Origin: Mitsuaria chitosanitabida ATCC BAA-476 = NBRC 102408
GTDB taxonomy: Bacteria; Pseudomonadota; Gammaproteobacteria; Burkholderiales; Burkholderiaceae_C
Direction: 5' to 3'
Assembly (NCBI RefSeq): GCF_001598255.1
Contig: NZ_BCYP01000030.1
Coordinates: 116,515 to 180,514 of the forward strand
Length of the DNA stretch: 64,000 nucleotides
Part shown: piece by piece, positions 19,853 through 27,797 of the stretch
Position numbering within the stretch: the first letter of the stretch is position 1
Layout of the letters: every line of letters starts with the position of its first letter
Program-made: the position numbers and the translations under genes
Notes under the pieces: generated by a model
Database searches by the model: none
What the model saw: only the letters and a program-made list of their open reading frames with translations
What the model was told of the DNA's origin: nothing

Positions 19853-21291
19853 GCCGTTCTCCCTTGAACCTCCCGCGCCTGGCCTGGCGCTACCTCTGGG
19901 CGCGTCCGATGCTGACGGCGCTCAACCTGATGCTGCTCAGCCTGGGGCTGGCCGCCATCGGCTTCGTGGTGCTGGTGAGCGAGCAGCTCGAGCAGGGCCT
20001 CAAGCGCGACCTCGCCGGCATCGATCTGGTCGTCGGCGCCAAGGGCAGCCCGATGCAGATCCTGCTGGCCGGCGTGTTCCACCTGGACCAGTCGACCGGC
20101 AACATCCCGCTCGCCACCGTGCGGCAGTTGCGGCAGCAGCCGCTGGTGGCGCAGGCGGTGCCGATCTCGCTGGGCGACTCCTACCGCGGGCATCGCATCG
20201 TCGGCACGACGCCCGAGTACCTCGGCCTGTACCGCCTGAGCCTCGCGCAAGGGCAGGGCTGGGCCCGGCCGATGCAGGCGGTGCTCGGCGCCGAGGTGGC
20301 GCGACTGTCCGGACTCCAGCCGGGCGACCGCTTCCATGGCACGCACGGACTCGCCTCCGGCGGCGACGAGCACGAGCAGGCCTACGAGGTCACGGGCGTG
20401 CTCGCGCCCACCGGTGGCGTCGCTGACCGGCTGGTGCTCACCGATCTGACCTCCGTGTGGGAGGCGCACGCGGCGCATGGCCATGGCCCGTCGGCGGGTG
20501 TCGCGGGCGAGGCTCGGGGAGGCCACGACCACGACCACGACCAAGGCCTTGACCAGAAGGGCAGCAACGACCACTACGGCGGCGAGGACAAGGACGGCCA
20601 GCACCAGGGCCACGACCATGACCACGACGGCAGCCAGGATCGCGACCACGAGAAGAGCCGCGACCACCACGAGGATCGAGATCGCTCCGGTGCGAAGGTG
20701 GGCGGATCGACTTCCCAAGGCGCCGAGACCGTCGACGATCCGTCGCTCGAGGTCAGCATGGTGCTGGTCCGCTACCGCAGCCCGTTGGCCGCGGTGATGC
20801 TGCCGCGCTGGGTGAACGCGCAGCCGGGGCTCCAGGCCTCGGTGCCGGCGCTGGAAACCGCGCGTCTGCTGAGCATGCTGGGCGTCGGCATCGAGGTGCT
20901 GCGGGGCTTCGGCCTAGTGCTGCTGATCGCGGCCTCGCTCTCGGTGCTTGTGGCGCTGCTGCACGCGGTGCGCGAGCGCCAGGGCGATCTCGCCATGCTG
21001 CGCATGCTCGGCGCGACGCCCGCCCGCGTGGCTGGCCTGATCGCCCTGGAGGCCTTGATGCTGGCGGCGCTGGCCACCGTGCTGGCGCTGGCCCTGGCGC
21101 ATGCGCTCACGGGCGGCCTGGGGGCCGTGCTGGCGGCACAGCAGTCGGTCCGGATCTCGGGGACCTGGCTGTCCGCCTGGGAGGCGCTGGTGCCCGCGCT
21201 CGCCCTGTGGCTGGCGTTGCTGGCCGCCGCCTGGCCGGCCTGGCGCGGCTATCGCCTCGACGTCACCGAGCTGCTGCAGACGCCCCGCTGA
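19849..21291 (+). CDS. FtsX-like ABC permease with His/Asp-rich periplasmic loop
   Basis: The 480-residue protein has an N-terminal transmembrane helix (MLTALNLMLLSLGLAAIGFVVLV), a large periplasmic MacB-like domain and three C-terminal helices, the FtsX/MacB layout. Residues about 223-286 of the periplasmic part are an inserted low-complexity stretch very rich in His, Asp and Gly (several HDHDHD and DHDHDG runs), a likely metal-binding sequence. The gene overlaps the ATPase gene by 4 nt. In Pseudomonas a Zur-controlled cluster (PA4063-PA4066) combines such an ATPase and permease with a DUF3299 protein, which supports a role in zinc or related metal traffic here. Confidence 0.83.
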   Translation: MSRSPLNLPRLAWRYLWARPMLTALNLMLLSLGLAAIGFVVLVSEQLEQGLKRDLAGIDLVVGAKGSPMQILLAGVFHLDQSTGNIPLATVRQLRQQPLVAQAVPISLGDSYRGHRIVGTTPEYLGLYRLSLAQGQGWARPMQAVLGAEVARLSGLQPGDRFHGTHGLASGGDEHEQAYEVTGVLAPTGGVADRLVLTDLTSVWEAHAAHGHGPSAGVAGEARGGHDHDHDQGLDQKGSNDHYGGEDKDGQHQGHDHDHDGSQDRDHEKSRDHHEDRDRSGAKVGGSTSQGAETVDDPSLEVSMVLVRYRSPLAAVMLPRWVNAQPGLQASVPALETARLLSMLGVGIEVLRGFGLVLLIAASLSVLVALLHAVRERQGDLAMLRMLGATPARVAGLIALEALMLAALATVLALALAHALTGGLGAVLAAQQSVRISGTWLSAWEALVPALALWLALLAAAWPAWRGYRLDVTELLQTPR

Positions 21292-21526
21292 CCAAGCCGC
21301 CCCGTTGGCTGAGGCGCCAAGCTGCCCCAGGCGGCAAGGCGAGCCAGGCGGCACGCTGACCCAGTCGCCGCGGTCTGGCACTCGCGCAACGAGCGCGCTG
21401 CCGCGCCGCTTGCCCTGGTATCCGCTCCGTCGCTGCCGATCCCCGTCCGGCATGACCATCGGGACCCGCTCGAATGAGCGGATCGTTGGCGCGCGTTCGC
21501 TAGTCGCGCCTGATGCGAATCGAGTC

Positions 21527-21552
21527 GCAACATTTGCGATGCACAATGTCGC
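21527..21552. promoter_or_regulatory. Imperfect 26-bp palindrome upstream of the DUF3299 gene
   Basis: Arms gcaacatt and aatgtcgc (7 of 8 complementary) with a 10-nt spacer, just before the candidate DUF3299 starts. It could be an operator for a metal regulator, but it does not match the usual gammaproteobacterial Zur consensus. Confidence 0.3.
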
Positions 21553-21557
21553 GCTTC

Positions 21558-22169
21558 ATGTCCGCCTCCACCATGCGCTCCCACACGATCCTCGCCCCGT
21601 CGCGCCCGATGCCGAGCCCGCCTTTCGGCCGCGCCGCGCGCGCCGCCACGGCGACGATGGCCGCGGTGCTCGCGCTGTCCGGTCTGGCGCTCGCGACGAG
21701 CACGCCGGCCCGCGCGCAGGCCGGTGGCGCGGCGGTGCCGATGGGCTCCGGCCCCGGCTATCACGACCCTCGCAGCCCCTTCAAGCCGCTGCAGGAGATT
21801 GATGGCGTCGTCAGCTGGAAGCTGCTGTCCTCGGTCACCGTCAAGGCGGACAAGAGCAAGGTCATCCCGAGCTATCCCGCGGGCGTGCTCGCGCTGGACA
21901 AGCGCACCGTCAAGGTCCAGGGCTTCATGATGCCGCTGGAGCCGGGCGACAAGCAGAGCCACTTCCTGCTGTCCTCGGTCCCGACCAGCTGCTCCTTCTG
22001 CGTCCCCGCCGGCCCCGAGGGACTGGTCGAGGTCCGCAGCAGCAAGCCGGTCCGCTACACGCTGGACGTGGTGACCGTCGAAGGCCAGATGACGGTCCTC
22101 AACGACGATCCCTACGGCATGTTCTATCGCGTGACGCAGGCGGTGCAGACCGCCACGCCGGCGCGCTGA
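21558..22169 (+). CDS. DUF3299 periplasmic protein
   Basis: After a signal peptide (core MAAVLALSGLALATSTPARAQA) the mature part carries the DUF3299 pattern: VSWKLLSSVTV, TVKVQGFMMPLEPGDKQSHFLLS and then TSCSFCVPAGPEGLVEV, where the CxxC-like pair suggests metal binding or redox activity. DUF3299 proteins recur next to LolD-like ATPases and FtsX-like permeases in zinc-regulated clusters. Several in-frame ATG codons exist (21513, 21546, 21558, 21573) and none has a good ribosome binding site; 21558 was chosen because it leaves the upstream palindrome non-coding. It is 266 nt downstream of the permease. Confidence 0.75.
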   Translation: MSASTMRSHTILAPSRPMPSPPFGRAARAATATMAAVLALSGLALATSTPARAQAGGAAVPMGSGPGYHDPRSPFKPLQEIDGVVSWKLLSSVTVKADKSKVIPSYPAGVLALDKRTVKVQGFMMPLEPGDKQSHFLLSSVPTSCSFCVPAGPEGLVEVRSSKPVRYTLDVVTVEGQMTVLNDDPYGMFYRVTQAVQTATPAR

Positions 22170-22236
22170 GCCAGCCCGCCGCCACCGACCGCCGCCCGAG
22201 CACCGCAGCCGACACCGACTCGATCGCCTCCGCCCG

Positions 22237-22701
22237 ATGACCCGATCCGCCACCTCTCCGCTCACGCGCCCGCAGCGCTGGTGGGTGTGGCTGTGCCTGG
22301 TCGGCGTGCTGGGCTTCCAGGCCATGGGCCTGGTGCACCGCACCCAGCACGGCGGTGCGGTCGCGCAGCCCGTGCGCATCGCCCTGGCGATGGCGACCCT
22401 GGTCGCGCCCGCCGATGGCGCGCGCGCGCTGCCGGTGGAGGTCGGCGACATCGCCGACGTGGTGGGCATCTCCGACGCCGTTGACGTCAGCGTCGACGCG
22501 GTCAAGCTCTCCTTCGGTCACGTGGCCGGCAGTTCGGACTGCCAGCTGCTGGACCAGCTCAGCCAGGCGCTGAGCCCCATCGTCCAGGCGCTCGCCTGGA
22601 CCGCGCTGCTGCCGGACTTCCCGGTCGCCGGGCCGCAGCCCCACGACGCCTCGCTCGCGCAGGTCTGGCGCAAGGCCGCCCGCGCGCCGCCGCTGGCCTG
22701 A
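22237..22701 (+). CDS. Small secreted protein of a metal-uptake cluster (DUF2946-like)
   Basis: The 154-residue protein has an N-terminal hydrophobic helix (WVWLCLVGVLGFQAMGLVH) followed by an HRTQHG segment and a second motif, FGHVAGSSDCQLLDQLSQAL, containing His, Asp and Cys. Short proteins with such a GH...SxxCxLxDQL motif are often found immediately before TonB-dependent metal receptors. It sits 67 nt after the DUF3299 gene and 180 nt before the receptor gene. I do not recognise a characterised homologue; a periplasmic metal-binding or sensing role is inferred from context only. Confidence 0.6.
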   Translation: MTRSATSPLTRPQRWWVWLCLVGVLGFQAMGLVHRTQHGGAVAQPVRIALAMATLVAPADGARALPVEVGDIADVVGISDAVDVSVDAVKLSFGHVAGSSDCQLLDQLSQALSPIVQALAWTALLPDFPVAGPQPHDASLAQVWRKAARAPPLA

Positions 22702-22881
22702 CACCGCCCCTTCCATCCGTCCCTTGATCGATCCGCCGCGCCCGCGTGCGCCCGGGTCGGCCGCGACCGTGGCCCTGGCCGCTTCGCGTCGGGAACCCTT
22801 CGAAGAATCAGATGGCGCCGCCGCGGCTGCCCATGACGTCGACCGACGTCCGTCCGCGCGCGGCGCTCCGAGAGCGTGTCC

Positions 22882-25113
22882 ATGTCCACCATCGTCCCTT
22901 CCGTCCCCGTCGTTTCCCACCCGGCGTCCAGCGCCGTGGCCCGTCCCGCTGTCGGCGCCTTCCACGCGTCCGACCTGACCGACATCGCCGTGGTCTCCGC
23001 GCGCGCCGCCGTGCCGTTCCGCGCCACGGTGCTGATCCAGGCCGTGGGTCTGGCCCTGAGCCTGGGCGCGACCGCCGTCTGGGCCCAGCAGGCCCCGGCC
23101 ACGGGCCCCGCCGACGCGCCCGAGGCCGCGACCGCCGACGGCGGTGCCGCCGCTGGCGGCGGCGCCAAGCGCAAGCAGCAGCTGGAGTCCGTCGTGGTCA
23201 CCGGCAATCCGCTGAACCTGCGCGATGTCGTCGCCCCGGTGCAATCGCTCAGCGGCGACGCGCTGACCCTCAAGCGAGGCGCCAGCCTGGGCGACACGCT
23301 GGATGGCATGTCCGGCGTCAGTTCCACCTACTTCGGCCCCAACAGCAACCGTCCGACCCTGCGCGGCCTGGACGGCGACCGGGTCCGCATGCTGAGCAAC
23401 TCGGGCGCCTCGGTGGACGCGTCCAGCCTGAGCTTCGACCATGCGTTGCCCATCGATCCGCTGGTCTTGACTCGCATCGAGGTGCTGCGCGGCGCGGCGG
23501 CGCTGCAGTACGGCGGCAACGCCATCGGCGGCGTGGTCAACGCGATCGACAACCGCATCCCGCGCCTGGTCCAGCCCGGCCTGAACGGCGCGGCCGAGGT
23601 GCGCCTGGGCGGCGCGTCCAGCGAGCGCGGCGGCGCGGTCGTCCTGGACGGCGGCACGAACCAGTTCGCCTGGCACGTCGACGCGGCGGATCGCCGCACC
23701 GACGACCAGCGCGTGCCGCGCTTCGAGACCGAGGACGGCTTCTCCCGCCGCGTCCGCAACTCCGACAGCCATGGCCGCAGCGGCGCGTTGGGCGGCTCCT
23801 TGCTGTTCTCGCAGGGCTATGCCGGCGTGTCGGTCGAGGACTATCACAACGAGTACGGCGTGACCGTCGAGCCCGACGTCCGCATCCAAATGCAGCGCCA
23901 GCGCCTCGCCACCGCCGGTGAATGGCGCGATCCGCTGCCGGGCCTGGCGCGCGTGAACTGGCAGTTCGCGAGCAGCCGCTACAAGCACCAGGAAGTGGAG
24001 GGCAGTGGCGCCATCGGCACGGTGTTCCAGTCCACCGGCAAGGACGGCCGCGTCGAGGCGCAGCACGCCGCGATCCAGACCGGCGCGGGCACGCTGTCCG
24101 GTGTGCTGGGCTGGCAATGGGAGCTGAGCGACTTCTCGGCGCTGGGCGAGGAGGCGCTGGTGCCCAGCACCAAGACCCGCAACAACGCGCTCTTCCTGAT
24201 CGAGCAGTTCAAGTCCGGCCCCTGGAGCCTGCAGGCCGGCGCGCGCAGCGAGAAGGTCTCGGTCGCCTCGACCGGCGGCGACGAGGAGCGCTTCGGCGCG
24301 CCGGTGACCAAGCGCTTCAGTCCGAACAGCTTCTCGCTGACCGGCGCGGTCGAGGTGGGCGGTGGCTTCAGCCTGTCGGCCAGCGCGAGCAGCAGCCAGC
24401 GCGCGCCGACCTTCTACGAGCTCTTCGCCAACGGCGTGCACGTGGCCTCGGGCGCCTATGAAGTGGGCGATGCGAACCTGGGGATGGAGCGCGCCAGGGC
24501 GGTCGACCTGGGCCTGCACTGGAAGCAGGGCGAGTCCAAGTGGAGCGTGCAGGTGTACCAGACGCGCTTCTCCAACTACCTGGCGCTGGACGCCAGCGGT
24601 CGCGACATCACGCAGCCGGGCGAGGATGGGGGCTCCGAGACCTTCCCGGAGTACGTCTACCGCGGCGTGCGCGCGCGTCTGCATGGCGTGGAGCTGGAGG
24701 GGCATCAGCCGCTGCCGTCGCTGGCGGGCTGGAACCTGACGCTGGGCACGACGCTGGACCTGGTGCGTGGCACCAACCTCGACACGCATGAGGCACTGCC
24801 GCGTCTGGCGCCGATGCGGGCGTCGCTGTCGCTGCAGGCGGAGCAGGGGCCGTGGCTGCTGCAGGCCACGCTGATCGGCGCGGCGCGGCAGGACAAGGTG
24901 CCGGCGCTGGACACGCCGACGGCGGGCTACGGCCTGCTGCGACTGAATGTCGCGCGGCACTTCGAGCTCGGTGGCATGGACGCGATGTGGTACGTCAAGC
25001 TGGACAACCTGGCCAACAAGCTGGCCTACAGCGCCACCAGCGTCCAGACCATCCGCGAGCTGTCGCCCTTGCCAGGTCGGAGCATCTTTGCGGGCCTGCA
25101 AGTCCGGTTCTGA
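22882..25113 (+). CDS. ZnuD-like TonB-dependent outer-membrane receptor
   Basis: The 743-residue protein has a long N-terminal extension and signal region (VLIQAVGLALSLGATAVWAQQ), a plug domain with TLDGMSGVSSTYFGPNSNRP and LRGLDGDRVRMLSNSGASVDASSLSFDHALPIDP, then RIEVLRGAAALQYGGNAIGGVVN, and a barrel ending in the aromatic IFAGLQVRF. The plug signature closely matches the ZnuD group of zinc receptors. ATG 22882 follows a GAGAGC stretch; GTG 22876 is an alternative. Transport needs a TonB complex, which could be the one at 40-43 kb or another. It closes the metal cluster and is followed by REP-like palindromes. Confidence 0.88.
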   Translation: MSTIVPSVPVVSHPASSAVARPAVGAFHASDLTDIAVVSARAAVPFRATVLIQAVGLALSLGATAVWAQQAPATGPADAPEAATADGGAAAGGGAKRKQQLESVVVTGNPLNLRDVVAPVQSLSGDALTLKRGASLGDTLDGMSGVSSTYFGPNSNRPTLRGLDGDRVRMLSNSGASVDASSLSFDHALPIDPLVLTRIEVLRGAAALQYGGNAIGGVVNAIDNRIPRLVQPGLNGAAEVRLGGASSERGGAVVLDGGTNQFAWHVDAADRRTDDQRVPRFETEDGFSRRVRNSDSHGRSGALGGSLLFSQGYAGVSVEDYHNEYGVTVEPDVRIQMQRQRLATAGEWRDPLPGLARVNWQFASSRYKHQEVEGSGAIGTVFQSTGKDGRVEAQHAAIQTGAGTLSGVLGWQWELSDFSALGEEALVPSTKTRNNALFLIEQFKSGPWSLQAGARSEKVSVASTGGDEERFGAPVTKRFSPNSFSLTGAVEVGGGFSLSASASSSQRAPTFYELFANGVHVASGAYEVGDANLGMERARAVDLGLHWKQGESKWSVQVYQTRFSNYLALDASGRDITQPGEDGGSETFPEYVYRGVRARLHGVELEGHQPLPSLAGWNLTLGTTLDLVRGTNLDTHEALPRLAPMRASLSLQAEQGPWLLQATLIGAARQDKVPALDTPTAGYGLLRLNVARHFELGGMDAMWYVKLDNLANKLAYSATSVQTIRELSPLPGRSIFAGLQVRF

Positions 25114-25120
25114 CGCTTGG

Positions 25121-25160
25121 CCCCTCTCCCACTGCGTGGGAGAGGGGTTGGGGTGAGGGC
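25121..25160. repeat. REP-like palindrome, forward copy
   Basis: Perfect 11-bp stem cccctctccca/tgggagagggg with a 5-nt loop and the tail ttggggtgagggc. It immediately follows the receptor gene and may also end transcription or stabilise the mRNA end. Confidence 0.85.
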
Positions 25161-25215
25161 GGTCGCATGCCAGAGCCTCCCGGCTACTGCGATTGGCGCT
25201 CTCGGCTTGCCCCGT

Positions 25216-25255
25216 CCCTCACCCCCCGCCCTCTCCCGCGCCGCGGGCGAGGGGG
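25216..25255. repeat. REP-like palindrome, inverted copy
   Basis: The same element in the opposite orientation: tail ccctcacccc followed by an imperfect stem ccctctcccgcg/cgcgggcgaggg. Head-to-head pairing with the forward copy recalls BIME arrangements. Confidence 0.75.
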
Positions 25256-25298
25256 CCGCGCGGCTCGCTGCCAATCGTGAGGCCCGATCACCGTGCAC

Positions 25299-25333
25299 GC
25301 CCTCTCCCGCCGGGCGGCAGAGGGCGGGGGCTC
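25299..25333. repeat. Degenerate third REP-like palindrome
   Basis: A diverged stem (gccctctcccgcc...ggcagagggcggggg) directly before the pdxH stop codon. It keeps the ccctctccc core but lacks a good tail. Confidence 0.55.
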
Positions 25334-25336
25334 GCG

Positions 25337-25972
25337 TCAGGGCGCCAGTCGTTCCCTGATCCACCGGCCCTCGTCCAGCCGATAGACCAGCCGATCATGC
25401 AAGCGCGACTTCCGTCCCTGCCAGAACTCCCAGCGCTCCGGTACCAGCCGGAAGCCGCCCCAGTGCGGCGGGCGCGCCGGGTTCAGGCCGTGCTGCGCCG
25501 CGGCCTTGGCGGCATTCGCCACCAGCACCGCGCGCGATGAGATCACCTGGCTCTGCGGCGAGGCCCAGGCCCCGAGCCGCGAGTCCAGCGGGCGGGACTG
25601 GTAGTACGCATCGGACTGCGCCGCGTCGACCTTCTCGACGCGGCCCTCGACGCGCACCACCCGTTCCATCTCGACCCAGTGGAACTGCAGCGCGGCGAAG
25701 GGGTGCTGGTCCAGCTCCCGGCCCTTGCGGCTGTCGTAATTCGTGTACCAGACCAGGCCGCGGTCCTCGATGTCCTTGACCAGCACGATGCGGGTCGAGG
25801 GCCGCCCCTGCGGGCCGACGGTGGCCAGCGTCATGGCGTTGGGTTCGGGGACCTGGGCGTCCAGGGCTTCCTGGAACCAGAGGCGGAACTGGCGCAGCGG
25901 CTCGGGCGCGGCCTGCTGCTCGTCGAGCTCGTCGCGCTCGTAGCTCTTGCGGAGGTCGGAGAGTTTGTCCAT
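25337..25972 (-). CDS. pdxH: Pyridoxamine 5'-phosphate oxidase
   Basis: PdxH oxidises pyridoxine/pyridoxamine phosphate to PLP using FMN. The 211-residue protein contains [36 protein letters not shown], the [20 protein letters not shown] segment and the C-terminal [14 protein letters not shown]...RLAP, all conserved. The start [16 protein letters not shown] (ATG 25972) matches family N-termini; a GTG 13 codons upstream with GGAG before it is the alternative. It converges with the TonB receptor gene across the REP cluster. Confidence 0.96.
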   Translation of the reverse strand: MDKLSDLRKSYERDELDEQQAAPEPLRQFRLWFQEALDAQVPEPNAMTLATVGPQGRPSTRIVLVKDIEDRGLVWYTNYDSRKGRELDQHPFAALQFHWVEMERVVRVEGRVEKVDAAQSDAYYQSRPLDSRLGAWASPQSQVISSRAVLVANAAKAAAQHGLNPARPPHWGGFRLVPERWEFWQGRKSRLHDRLVYRLDEGRWIRERLAP

Positions 25973-26125
25973 CGGCGGAGTATCGGGCGAATCCTTAAGT
26001 AAAGCTCCCACTCGTGAAACTCCGGGTGCGGGCGCCCCGGGAGGGCGGGCATGCTTGCCGCCATCGGAGCCGCGCCTCAGAAGCCGGCCTCAGGGGGATC
26101 GGGACCACACCAGAAGGAAGTACGC

Positions 26126-26770
26126 ATGAATCAGCGACGACCCGTCGTCGTCGTGCTTGCGGCAGGGCGCGGACAGCGCTTTCGCGGCGAGGGGCACAAG
26201 CTGGAACAGGTCTTGGGAAACGACACCGTGCTGGCGCACACGCTGCGCCAGGCGATGGCCTCGGACTTGCCGTTGCTGGTCGTCACCTCATCCGCGTTGG
26301 CACCGCTGGTCCGACGTCATGTGGCTTCGCGCGACATGCTGGTCTTGCCCGACCAGGATCGCCTCGGCCGTCCCGCGCCGCTGGGCATGGGTCATTCCAT
26401 CGCGGCTGGCGTGGCCGCCACCGGCGATGCGCCGGGCTGGCTGATCCTGCCGGCCGACATGCCCATGCTGCGCGCCAGCACGCTGCTGGCGGTGGCGCAG
26501 GCGCTCGAGAAGGACCCCATCGCCTTCGCCCAGTACCGCGGCCGGCGCGGTCATCCGGTGGGCTTCAGCGCGGAGCTGTTCTCCGAGCTCGCCGCCCTGC
26601 AGGGCGACGAGGGCGCGCGGCGCCTGCTGGCGCGCTACCCGGCGCAGGCGGTCGACGTCGACGATCCGGGCGTGCTGGTGGACATCGACACCGTCGAGGA
26701 CCTGCGGCAGGTGCAAGGCGATCCGAGCCAGCCCCAGCCCACCGGGACCGGGCTGCGCGCCGCGGGCTGA
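26126..26770 (+). CDS. MobA/MocA-like nucleotidyltransferase
   Basis: The 214-residue protein has the NTP-transferase signature VVVLAAGRGQRFRGEGHKLEQ at its start, the LPADMPML metal-binding aspartate motif in the middle and GHPVGFS further on. This matches the MobA-like family that includes molybdenum-cofactor cytidylyltransferase MocA and CoxI-associated proteins. The lysine in GHKL is the expected nucleotide contact. ATG 26126 has GAAGGAAG upstream at good spacing; the frame extends further upstream without support. No molybdoenzyme gene is adjacent, so the exact substrate is open. Confidence 0.82.
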   Translation: MNQRRPVVVVLAAGRGQRFRGEGHKLEQVLGNDTVLAHTLRQAMASDLPLLVVTSSALAPLVRRHVASRDMLVLPDQDRLGRPAPLGMGHSIAAGVAATGDAPGWLILPADMPMLRASTLLAVAQALEKDPIAFAQYRGRRGHPVGFSAELFSELAALQGDEGARRLLARYPAQAVDVDDPGVLVDIDTVEDLRQVQGDPSQPQPTGTGLRAAG

Positions 26771-26867
26771 GCGCCGCGGTCACCCGCCGCGTCTCGCGCG
26801 CTGATGGATAGCGGGCGCTTCACGCCGATCGTTGGAAGCATCCGCGGCGCCGCCGGCCATGCCGACC

Positions 26868-27500
26868 TCACAGCCCGTTCGTCCGGGCCAGCGCGAGCTG
26901 GCGCTCGAGCGCGCGGTCATGGATGCCGTGCTCGCGCAGGGCGGTGACGGCGCGCTGGAGGTAGTCGAGCGTCGTCCCGTACCGACCCCGCGCATGCCGC
27001 AGGATGTGCAGCAGGCGCTCGTCGGGGATGTCGCCGACCCAGCCCGGGCTGCGTCGCGACAGCGTGAAGGCCAGCGCCTTGCGCACGCCCAGGCCGTCGC
27101 CGCAATGGCAGTCCAGCCAGCGCGGCACGTAGGTGCCGACCACCATCTCGCGCAGCCACAGCCGGTGCAGGGTGGCTTCGCTGTCCTCGGGCGCGACCCG
27201 GTAGACCAGGCCGCGGCAGCTGCCGCCGGAGAGCAGCGTCATCACCAGGCCGGGCTCTTCCGCGCTGCCCCGGTTGACCAGCGAGCGCAGCCGCAGCGCC
27301 CGGTGATAGCCCTGGACCTTGGCCACGACGGTCTGCGCCGGCACGAAACCGGGGTTCCACATCAGCGAGCCGTAGGCGAACATCATGAGCCCGTGCTCGC
27401 GGTCCCATTGACGCTCGGCGACGGCGAGCAGGGCTTGGCAATGGGCGGGGAGGTCCTCGAGGCGGGCGCCCTCGAGGGGATCGGGAGAGACAGACGACAT
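26868..27500 (-). CDS. ChaC-like gamma-glutamylcyclotransferase
   Basis: The 210-residue core contains the ChaC signature FAYGSLMWNPGF, followed by GYHRALRLRS, a GLVYRV segment and VGTYVPRWL. ChaC enzymes split glutathione into 5-oxoproline and Cys-Gly in the cytosol. The frame is open to 27764, but ATG 27500 is the first start that fits homologue length; it has no clear ribosome binding site and upstream starts remain possible. It is divergent from edd, with about 300 nt between them. Confidence 0.83.
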   Translation of the reverse strand: MSSVSPDPLEGARLEDLPAHCQALLAVAERQWDREHGLMMFAYGSLMWNPGFVPAQTVVAKVQGYHRALRLRSLVNRGSAEEPGLVMTLLSGGSCRGLVYRVAPEDSEATLHRLWLREMVVGTYVPRWLDCHCGDGLGVRKALAFTLSRRSPGWVGDIPDERLLHILRHARGRYGTTLDYLQRAVTALREHGIHDRALERQLALARTNGL

Positions 27501-27747
27501 GGGCGGCCATGCTGCCACAGGGTGGCCGTCGAGGGAGCGGAGCGCGGCGAGCCCGCGCGCCTCGCGAGGACTCGACGGCTCCCCGGCGCCCATCGAGGTC
27601 TGCATGGGGGCGCGCGCGCGGATTCGCCCCGGCCGAGGCCCGGGAACGCGCCCTGCCGCATCGGGGCCGATCGCCCATCCCGATGCGCTTGTAACTCGCT
27701 TGTACCTGGATTTGCCTGTCGGAGAGGGGCGCCACGCCTCCGGGGCG

Positions 27748-27762
27748 TGTAATATGGTTACC
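27748..27762. promoter_or_regulatory. HexR-like operator upstream of edd-eda
   Basis: TGTAATATGGTTACC differs at two positions from the palindrome TGTAATnnnATTACA known for HexR, the KDPG-responsive regulator of Entner-Doudoroff genes in Proteobacteria. It lies 36 nt before the edd start, where a repressor would act. No hexR gene is in the window. Confidence 0.5.
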
Positions 27763-27797
27763 AATCAAACCCTGGCCGAGTTACATCGGCAGTCGGC

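Noticed and set aside
21527..21552. Canonical Zur box
   Set aside because: The arms are oriented and spaced differently from AATGTTATA-N-TATAACATT; kept only as an unassigned palindrome.
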